Source: Thalassiosira profunda
Taxonomy: Eukaryota > Bacillariophyta > Thalassiosirophyceae > Thalassiosirales > Thalassiosiraceae
NCBI GenBank assembly: GCA_036939355.1
Contig: JALLAP010000799.1
Location: 1-12,915, forward strand
Reading direction: 5' to 3'
DNA length: 12,915 nt
Shown here: positions 1 through 6,600 of the stretch, one piece after another
Position numbering within the stretch: the stretch's first letter is position 1
How the letters are laid out: the number at the start of each line of letters is the position of its first letter
Notes under the pieces: model-generated
The model's database searches: none
Told to the model about the DNA's origin: nothing
The model's input: only the letters and a program-made list of their open reading frames with translations
Made by a program: the position numbers and the translations under genes

Positions 1-44
1 AGCGCCATGAGGGCCGCGAGGAGTATTTGGCCGGCCGACTTCAT
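1..44 (-). CDS. N-terminal fragment of a probably secreted protein (runs off the left edge)
   Basis: An ATG on the minus strand at 44-42 opens a frame reading MKSAGQILLAALMA before the window ends. A lysine after the initiator Met followed by the hydrophobic stretch ILLAALMA is what a eukaryotic signal peptide start looks like. The frame is closed upstream by a stop at 107-105, so this is the first ATG after that stop. The mature protein is outside the window and its function cannot be called. The gene lies downstream of the LRR/IQ gene in the same orientation. With only 14 codons, chance is not excluded. Confidence 0.4.
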   Translation of the reverse strand, partial: MKSAGQILLAALMA

Positions 45-434
45 TTTTGTTGCGTGATGTGTGGGTCGAGAGGCCGCTGAGTGGTTGTGGAGGTGAACCG
101 ACGCTCAGTGAATTGCAATCCAACGACGACCGATATGAACAAAGCCCGCCGCACGCCAAATGACCAGCGCCGATCAGTGCGTCGCGCCCCAATCGATGGA
201 AGGAGATAGGAGAGCAACGCCCCGAGAGCAGCAGGGGTGGTAGGTATCTACCTAGGTGTGCCGCCGCCCGCCGCTTCCTCTTGGAAGTGTGCGGTGCTGA
301 ACGCTGGATGACGCACGACGAGCCGAGAGTTGGCGAAAAATTGGCGACGTCAGCGACTTTAGGCGACGTTAGACCAAGACAGGAGAGCGAGAGAGGAAAG
401 GAAGGCGATGCAATACCAACAAACAAACGCCGGC
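45..434. promoter_or_regulatory. Intergenic: 3' flank of the LRR/IQ gene and promoter side of the left-edge gene
   Basis: These 390 bases lie between the stop of the LRR/IQ gene (435) and the start of the left-edge fragment (44), both on the minus strand. No frame here looks like a protein. The only structure noticed is a short inverted repeat, TAGGTA-TC-TACCTA at 241-254, followed by the palindrome CCTAGG at 251-256. No clear TATA box or AATAAA-type signal is visible on the minus strand. Confidence 0.45.
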
Positions 435-3100
435 CTAGCTGTTATTCAAGCGCGCAAGGAATCCTTCCACCTCTCGCAGGAGCTGTTCGAATTGCACTAT
501 TTCGCCGGAGATTCCGCTCTCGCATCCGCCGCTCCCGAACCGAACCTTGGCAATGCACACTTTCAGCGCCTTGACCACGTGCGCATCCCTCAGCTTTTGC
601 AGTGCTTCGTGCGTTTGCATATGATAACACTCGTCGAGCAGTCCCCGTGCCACGTATGCGCAGTACCAAATGTCGCCGTTGAGTTTCTCCGCGCTCTCTG
701 GTGGAGTCCACGTTGCGTTGGAGGGCTCCAGGGTTTTTCGCTTGGCGAGATAGTTTATCAGAGGCTCTGGCCGGCAGTAGCTGTACGGTATCCAATGAGC
801 TTCGGAACTCTCTTTCACCAGTACACGCTCGTGTTCTTTAACGAGGTCAAGCCACTCGACCTCGCTGTCGTCGCCATTGTGTATGACTTGCCAAAGTCTC
901 ATGCGATCGCTGTAGGCAGATATCGAGCCCACCCTGAAAAGTCCGATGTCCGGCCAATAGACGAGGCAGCTCAGTCCGACAAAACTGCTGCCAAATACGT
1001 ATTTGAGAAGCTGTGCGTCGTCTTCCGGCACGTTCACCGGAGCGTCGTCCGCTTGCTCGTCTCCAACAACAGGCTGTTGCGTGTACCCAAGCCGTGTCTC
1101 GAGAGAATTCGCATGCTCCTCAATCGCCCTTTCGTGGACGTGCTTCCAGATCGCTCTCCTTTTCAGCTCTTGCCAACCGTCGACTCGTTTGCCACGAAAA
1201 ACTCGCTGTATCTCCACCGACGCGGAGTTCCAAGCACACCGTCTCAATTGCACTAGTTGCCGAGCCAGCATGCCTCTGCAAAATGCTTGGACTTTCGTGG
1301 CGCTCAGATACCTCAAAGCTGCCAACTCGAGACGTCTGTGGAGCTGCCGGTGAGCAAACCACCGGCGCTGAAAGCACTGTATCCTAGTGGCCATCTTCGC
1401 CTGATAGTAGTGGTGCAACTCGGCAAACAGGCGGAACCTCACTGAGCGGTGGCGCCCCAGCATCCCTAACCCGACGCGTTGGAGGAGCAGCGATGACCTT
1501 CGTCGCCTGCCAAGATCCCGACGAAGGATCCTGAGTCTCGCCAACGCTTTGGCCTTTCTCCAGAGACATTCGATGGCAGTGGCAGCCCTTCGTCGCTTCT
1601 CAAAGAGTCTCGCGGCTCTCAGTGCAAGCACAGCCGGCATCACCAGTTCGTCGCGGGATCGCACAAATTTGCCGCGGTATCTCGCCTGAACAATTCTCGC
1701 ATAGAAAGACAGCTTGCGATACCGCGAGAGCAGCTTCCTTATCCTCCGTCTACTCAGCCAGCCACGAACCAGTTTCTGAATGCTGGCTGAGGATATGGCG
1801 GCTGTGCGCCGGAAGCCGATCTCATGGAATCGTCTGCGGCTCTTGCGGTTTAAGACAAATGACTGGATCCGCGCTGCCGCCTGATGCTCGTGCCGCTCGT
1901 TCAATGATTGTTGTTTGTGAATGCTATGACTCTTCGTTCTCCAGCCACCCTAGAACACTGGTGAGTAGGCGTTGCAGGGTGGGAATTGGCGTAGCTAGGG
2001 CAATCTCAACTCACCTGAATTGAGTGCGCTGCCTGGTTCTGAAGAGCCCATGCGACTGACGCCTCTTCCTCAGCCAATGCTGCCACCCGTTCATCAGCGC
2101 CACAAAGCACAAAACCGAAGAACGCGGTCGACTCTTCGACATATCCCAGCGCTTCAATCACCGCCAGCAGCGATCGCCTCGCTATGCTGCAGCCAGTGAT
2201 GTTGAGCAAATTGAGCCTCGTGTTGTTCGCAACCGCCCCCAATCCGGCGTCAGTTATGCCGAGAGCTCCTTCGAGACTCAGAGTTGTCAAGTGAGTGCAT
2301 CCTTTGCCGATTGCAGAGGCTGCTCTATTGGTAATACGGCCACATTGGCTGAGGTTCAAATGCCTCAGCGCTGGCATGGCCTGCGCAATGGCAACGACTC
2401 CTCGATCGCCCACTCGCGAGCAGCCACGCAAATTCAATACTCGCATCGAGCGGAATGCTCCGTCTCGCAGATTTGCCAGTGTCTCGTTTCCCGCAAATGT
2501 CAACTGCGAGCAGCCTTCCACGACAAGGCATTCTAGCTGCCCCAGGCCTTCAGTTAGAAATGCAAGGCCCCGGTCATCGACCTTTGTAAACGACACGTCT
2601 AGCGCCTTGAGACGATGAAGGCGAGGAGAGTTGAGACCTACCCTTCCCGCCAGCCAGCCGAGAGACTCGCTTGTGACGAGATGGCATCCACTGACACGAA
2701 GGCTGATGAGTGAGCTGTGGCAGATTGCAGCGATTGCTCGCGCTGTGATCGACCCGATATTGACCCCATCAAATTGAAGGTACTTGACGCTGGTAAGGTG
2801 CGGCAAGAGGCCTTCAACCAGCTTGTCTGTCAGGGCCATCGAGCTAAAACACACTGATATTATCTGGGAGCCGCAGTGCATTCCCACCGAACGTATGACC
2901 TCGGCATTGGCGGTCTCGCCTGCGAATTGATGCAAATGAACATCCTCGACGTCCGGTGGCAGCAGAAGGGCTTGGTGGAAGGACAGCGTGGGCCTCTTGC
3001 ACAAATTGTCGTGTTTGTGGTGCACGAAGAAGTTGTACTCTTCAAAGACGCACGTCTCCTGCAGGCGCTCGAACGTTTCCCTCTCTGCGTGGATTGCCAT
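435..3100 (-). CDS. LRR - multi-IQ - Tudor-like multidomain protein (two exons)
   Basis: Exon 1 is 3100-2015 (362 codons) and exon 2 is 1949-435 (504 codons plus TAG), giving 866 aa. The ATG at 3100 follows an in-frame TGA at 3118-3116. Residues about 80-315 are cysteine-containing leucine-rich repeats of the AMN1/FBXL style (for example LNLRGCSRVGDRGV and LNLSQCGRITNRA); no F-box was recognised before them. Residues about 350-620 carry about nine IQ-type motifs, with hydrophobic-Gln pairs or equivalents near 361, 390, 419, 449, 488, 518, 552, 582 and 609, spaced about 30 residues apart and rich in Arg. Such motifs bind calmodulin or EF-hand light chains. Residues about 690-740 match the Tudor-like pattern (VYWPDIGLFRVGSI, then NGDDSEVEWLDL). 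The C-terminal tail is unassigned. A scaffold role regulated by Ca2+/calmodulin is inference; no enzyme active site is seen. Confidence 0.82.
1950..2014 (-). other. 65-nt spliceosomal intron of the LRR/IQ gene (phase 0)
   Basis: The donor is GTGAGT at 2014-2009, directly after the codons ATT CAG. The acceptor TAG lies at 1952-1950 (TGTTCTAG). Splicing joins ...AAHSIQ to GGWRTKSHS... without changing frame. It removes the in-frame TGA at 2008-2006 and the TAG at 1952-1950. The earlier CACCAG acceptor (ending at 1958) would lead into a frame that stops quickly, so TTCTAG is preferred. The joined residues form an IQ-like motif at the normal spacing of about 29 residues to the next one, which independently supports the splice. 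Confidence 0.85.
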
Positions 3101-3376
3101 CTGTTGCTTGTACGTTCATTACTTGCCAAGAGTCAAGGCCCTCAGGCGGAGTTGCCTCTCGTGTTCTCAGTCACATCGGAGACAATGGATAGGTAGCAGT
3201 GCTGTCTCAAGAGATCGCACATCAGCAACAGCAGCACAGCCGTCAATGCCCTTCGACCTCCATAGCGTCACATCGCAACCGCTGGTGACAAGACCCTGGC
3301 CCTGTGTGGCAGTCTGCCTAAAAATTCCAGCGTGGCCCAAATTTTCAATGCGGGCGTGGACACTCATACACCAGAC
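3101..3376. promoter_or_regulatory. Intergenic: AAA gene 3' flank and LRR/IQ gene promoter side
   Basis: These 276 bases separate two minus-strand genes, the AAA ATPase (stop at 3379-3377) and the LRR/IQ gene (ATG at 3100). No convincing coding frame, TATA box or polyadenylation signal was seen. A short untranslated exon or upstream leader of the LRR/IQ gene could be here. The CAACAG just before its ATG would even serve as an acceptor, but nothing requires that. Confidence 0.4.
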
Positions 3377-5012
3377 TCATACGCCTTGCTCCTCCTCCCA
3401 CACTAAATATTTCCGCAGCAGTGCGTCCGATACGCTTCGCTTGGTGTTGGCCAACGCGGCATCAAAATCACTTTTGTTGATCAATCGTATGTCCGTCGAA
3501 TTGCAGCGTTCCACTTCCGACACGCCCCCCAAAGCCCTGAGAGGACCGAAGGCCGCCTCCTGCGCCATTGCAACGATATCTGAGCAGCTGTATCCTTCCA
3601 TTCGATCGACGATGGCTTCAATTTGCCTCTTGTTCAGAGAGTGTCGTCCAGATTCTTTCGACAGGAGTTTGTTCAGCAGGAACTTTCGTGCTTCCCTGTC
3701 CGGTAGCGGGACGTAGATTCGTCTCTGAAACCGTCGCATCACGGCATCATCGAGATCCCAAGGAACATTTGTAGCCCCCAAAACCAGCACGCGGTGGCTC
3801 ACGTCGTCCTCATTCGCCGAGACGATGCCATCCATCTGCGTCATGCACTCGGTCTTAAACCGCCGCGACGCCTCGTGCTCGCTGCCGTCCCCTTTCCGAC
3901 TCGACAGCAGTGCATCGACCTCGTCGAAGAAGACAATCGACGGCGCCGCATCGATGGCCACTGCAAACAAAGTACGAAGCAACTTCTCCCCCTCGCCGTG
4001 CCACTTGCTCGTGAGGGCCGATGCAGGGCAGGAGAATAGAATGCACTTGCTTTCTTTGACGGCGGCCCGGACCAACATCGTCTTCCCCTGCAGTGAAGGA
4101 GGGAGATCATGCATCAGTTTTCTGCTCGGAAAGCGTCAATTGCAAGACGATATCAGGCAGCTCAACACTACTCACCGTTCCCGGTCTACAGGACGCAGTC
4201 AATCAAACGGACGTTGGAGGGTTAGCTGGCTTTGTAGATACGAAGGCAATCAGCACCATAGAAACATACTCACGGCCCGTACAGCAACACTCCCTTCGGC
4301 GGCGACCGCAGCCCCGTGTAAAGATCGGGCCGCAGCATGGGCAGAATCGCCGCCTCCTGCAAGGCCCGTTTGGCATTCGTCAGCCCCACGACGTCGTCCC
4401 ATTTCGTGTTCAATTGGGCCTTGTCCACGTAGAGCTCGTCCTTCACCGCCCGAACGAGGGGATCATTAGGAGCGTAGTTGAGGGTGGACCTCTTCCTACG
4501 GCTGGAGGATTGCTCGTCGGCATCCCGATTGATCGAAATCGATGCCGCAGATGGTGTGGCTGTGGGCACGGACTTAATCGGCTCCTCTCTTTCTTCCCTC
4601 GTGGCCGATTGCCCCCGCATCGCCATCGCCTGGGCGTAATCGTACTCCGCCCGCGCCTGACTCCCTTTGCTATCATGACTCCGAGATTTCGCAATACCGA
4701 GCATCGTAGAGAAGGCGCTCGACAACTTCGCCGTGGCCGATGAGGCATTCGATCCCCTCCCTTCTCCGTCATCGGATAGCAATTTGCGCTTGATCGCCTC
4801 GGCGTCGCTCAGGGCTGCGCGCACCCGCTCCGCCAGCACAGATCTATCCTACCATTCGTGTTCTCGGACTTCAATGTCCCTATCAATGATGCGATGCTCT
4901 CCTCGTACAGCGCCAATGCCTGGACATCTTTCCCGGCGTCCCGCAGGTCCTCGGCGCGGTCGAGGCCGGCGAGGGCGGCGTCGATAGAGGCGGGCCTCGC
5001 CCTCGTTGTCAT
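3377..5012 (-). CDS. Spastin-like microtubule-severing AAA ATPase with MIT domain (three exons, one unresolved frame break)
   Basis: The exons are 5012-4274, a 10-nt micro-exon at 4185-4176, and 4087-3377 (TGA). The ATG at 5012 follows an in-frame TAA at 5018-5016. Residues about 8-78 form a MIT domain (helix 2 [18 protein letters not shown], helix 3 [16 protein letters not shown]). A low-complexity linker precedes the AAA module, which starts at KWDDVVGL. Visible motifs are GVLLYGPPGTGKT (Walker A, restored only by the micro-exon), pore-loop [11 protein letters not shown], Walker [23 protein letters not shown], sensor-1 region [17 protein letters not shown], and a C-terminal [12 protein letters not shown] like spastin and katanin. 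These place it in the meiotic clade (spastin, katanin, fidgetin, VPS4). The [11 protein letters not shown] stretch and the MIT domain favour spastin; VPS4 or katanin-like remain alternatives. The family forms ATP-driven hexamers that sever microtubules. The combined exon length is 1460 nt, one short of 486 codons plus stop. The missing base lies near 4838-4862, inside the MIT domain. Confidence 0.85.
4088..4175 (-). other. 88-nt intron 2 of the AAA gene
   Basis: The donor is GTGAGT at 4175-4170, directly after the micro-exon. The acceptor CTGCAG ends at 4088 after a pyrimidine-rich run (CTCCCTCCTTCACTGCAG). A plausible branch site ACTGATG lies upstream of that run. The next exon starts GGG AAG ACG, the Gly-Lys-Thr of Walker A. 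Confidence 0.87.
4176..4185 (-). other. 10-nt coding micro-exon inside the Walker A motif
   Basis: Read on the minus strand, the micro-exon is ACCGGGAACG. It is preceded by CCTGTAG and followed by GTGAGT. Exon 1 ends with GGG CC; adding the micro-exon gives CCA CCG GGA ACG, and exon 3 continues GGG AAG ACG. The product is YGPPGTGKTML, the exact Walker A of spastin-type AAA proteins. Without these ten bases the P-loop lacks Pro-Gly-Thr and the frame shifts. The fit of frame, both splice signals and an invariant motif makes chance unlikely. Confidence 0.88.
4186..4273 (-). other. 88-nt intron 1 of the AAA gene
   Basis: The donor is GTGAGT at 4273-4268, splitting a proline codon after GGG CC. 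The acceptor is CTGTAG ending at 4186. AGCTAACCC and TTGATTGAC in the interior are plausible branch-site contexts. It has the same length as intron 2. Confidence 0.87.
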
Positions 5013-5558
5013 GATTTATGATTTCGTCTCCCTGATCTGATGTGTGGATTGAACCCGCCGCTTCCGCACCGCCGCTTCCTACGACGTCCTACCGGTCGCC
5101 CCCGCGCGTCCGTGGCCCATCATGCTCGCCCCTCTCCCGCGGTGCCGGAGCCGGTGGCGTCTCGCTCCCTCTCACTTCAGCCGCCTGAACTTGTGATCCC
5201 AACTTCTTCTTTATGTCACGTTGATGATTTAAACTGGCAAAAGAAAAAGCAACAAAGCAGCTATCTAGCACGGCGAAGACGTCCGAGCCGACCCCCCTCC
5301 GACCCCCAGCCCCGACCCCTCCCCGCCGCCGCAGCTAAACCAACCGCCGGCTCCGCTACTGCAAGGAGCGGGCCGTTCGCAGCTGAGTTGTCGCCGGCAC
5401 CGAGAGGGGAATCCGCAGACGGCCGCTCCTTCCGTCGCGTCCGTCAAAACGCCCCTCACAACACAGTGCACGTGCACCGCTACTGCTTTGCTGCTGCACC
5501 GCTGCAAGCAGAACATATCCGGTTGACGAGCGGCGAAGGCCGGCAGTGAATACTCGCA
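5013..5558. promoter_or_regulatory. Divergent promoter region between the AAA gene and the four-helix membrane protein
   Basis: These 546 bases separate the ATG of the minus-strand AAA gene (5012) from the plus-strand ATG at 5559. They must hold both promoters and both 5' leaders. The part at 5210-5275 is relatively AT-rich (TTTAAA near 5229). It is followed by a C-rich tract at 5291-5324 with G-quadruplex potential on the minus strand. A 169-codon open frame across the region has biased, Pro/Arg/Ala-rich composition and no recognisable domain, so it is not called as a gene. No clear TATA box was seen. Confidence 0.5.
5292..5324 (-). promoter_or_regulatory. Predicted G-quadruplex (minus strand) / i-motif (plus strand) tract
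   Basis: The plus strand carries five C-runs: 5292-5297 (6 C), 5303-5307 (5), 5310-5313 (4), 5316-5319 (4) and 5321-5324 (4). The spacers between them are 5, 2, 2 and 1 nt. On the minus strand these are G-runs of at least four with short loops, which satisfies the usual intramolecular G-quadruplex rule with one run to spare. It lies about 280 nt upstream of the AAA start and about 235 nt upstream of the membrane-protein start. Confidence 0.6.
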
Positions 5559-6368
5559 ATGGCACCTCCGTCACATCTAGGCAATCAGGCCCACCTGTCG
5601 GCGTCCGCGCTGGGCGCCCACCTCAACAATATCCGGGGCAATTTGCCCCCACAAATCCGATCGGCGTGCTTCCCCGACTCCGTCTCGGCATTCCTCCGCA
5701 ATCTACTCTTTGCCAGCACGGTCCTCAATGGATTCCTATTCATAAGCAGCATACTGGCGGCGGGGAGTCGGTTCATGGGCTTCTCCATTGTGTTGGCGTC
5801 GCTGGCGTCGTGCATGCACCTATTGTTTGCGGGGGCAGTATTGGGTGGCCACGTGGCCGATTCCGTATCCTCATTGGGATCGATGCGATTGGCCAACACG
5901 CTGCGAAATGGGGCAGCAAGATTTGGGATAGATCCGTACGCGCACGGAGCGCTGTTTGGCTCGACGTTGGCGCTGGCTGCAATGTTGAGAGTGATCTCGT
6001 CTTACTACGGCGGGGTGGCACGATGCGTGACGAACATGGCCTCGGCGAGCGTTACCAACCACAATGTGACCGGGGGATACAAAACGTTCCACGACAATAT
6101 GCGGGGTTTGTCATCGTCGTCGTTCGACCCATACGGAGCGTGCGGGGCCTCGGGACCGGTGGGCTTCGTCTCCTTCCTCTCCGGCCTGTTGTTTTGGTTG
6201 GACGCCGCCCTAGCGGTGGCGCTGCATTCCAAGCGAGAGGAGATCTTGTCGGGCGTCGGGGGCGCGGGGCAAATGTACGATGAGATTGGCGTCGTTCCCG
6301 AAGACGGGTCGGGGGGATTCGCCGGGGATTTCCCGGCGGCGGGTGGACCGAGAACGATGAACGTGTAG
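5559..6368 (+). CDS. Hypothetical four-helix integral membrane protein
   Basis: This is a single 269-aa frame ending in TAG. The ATG at 5559 (context CGCAATGGC) has an in-frame TGA four codons upstream. Four hydrophobic segments are visible at about residues 47-68, 72-96, 128-149 and 200-222. TM1 and TM2 are separated by a very short turn. The TM3-TM4 loop contains Asn169-Val-Thr171, a glycosylation sequon on the non-cytosolic side if the N-terminus is cytosolic. The last 45 residues are Gly-rich and acidic (SGVGGAGQMYDEIG and onward). I recognise no family. The layout resembles small four-helix tetraspan folds (MARVEL- or claudin-like) only in general. It faces the AAA gene across a shared promoter and is convergent with the hydrolase. 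The membrane location is well supported; the function is unknown. Confidence 0.78.
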   Translation: MAPPSHLGNQAHLSASALGAHLNNIRGNLPPQIRSACFPDSVSAFLRNLLFASTVLNGFLFISSILAAGSRFMGFSIVLASLASCMHLLFAGAVLGGHVADSVSSLGSMRLANTLRNGAARFGIDPYAHGALFGSTLALAAMLRVISSYYGGVARCVTNMASASVTNHNVTGGYKTFHDNMRGLSSSSFDPYGACGASGPVGFVSFLSGLLFWLDAALAVALHSKREEILSGVGGAGQMYDEIGVVPEDGSGGFAGDFPAAGGPRTMNV

Positions 6369-6600
6369 GGGTTGCTTGCCGGACTGTCTTTCATCAGTCG
6401 CGGCTCGAAGTTCGAAGAGCAGACATTGGATGGTGCCGGGCAAAGGCCCACTGGTTTGTACAATACAGTTGCGATAGTTTGGGTTTGAGCTGAGATACGT
6501 GGAATAGCACAGCACACTGGCGTCGATTTCCGTTCAACAGTACACACTCTTTTTCTTGTTCAATAGCCGGCAAGGTCCGGCGGGTCACTGACCTCTCTGA
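6369..6600. other. Convergent 3' untranslated region
   Basis: These 232 bases lie between the stop of the plus-strand membrane protein and the stop of the minus-strand hydrolase, so they contain both 3' ends. No canonical AATAAA is visible on either strand. The one small structure is an inverted repeat, GCCGG-CAAGGT-CCGGC, at 6566-6581. No coding frame here is credible. Confidence 0.5.

Noticed and set aside
241..256. Inverted repeat TAGGTA-TC-TACCTA as a regulatory or terminator structure
   Set aside because: It has only a 6-bp stem with a 2-nt loop, too short to fold well as RNA, and has no second copy nearby. Noted but not called.
408..1256. 282-codon plus-strand frame opposite the IQ exon
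   Set aside because: The minus-strand frame has regular IQ motifs and a Tudor-like segment; this one has no recognisable domain and is its complement.
2988..3716. 242-codon plus-strand frame across the AAA 3' end and the intergenic gap
   Set aside because: It is mostly antisense to the conserved AAA C-terminus and the LRR N-terminus; Ser/Arg/Leu-rich, no domain.
4815..4852. 38-nt GT-AG intron in the MIT domain
   Set aside because: It restores frame, but the donor GTAGGA differs from the GTGAGT of the other introns, the length is under half of the AAA introns, and it removes conserved helix 3 residues. Kept only as an alternative to a one-base error.
5040..5549. 169-codon plus-strand frame in the divergent promoter
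   Set aside because: Pro/Arg/Ala-rich low-complexity translation driven by C-rich promoter DNA; no domain and no supporting context.
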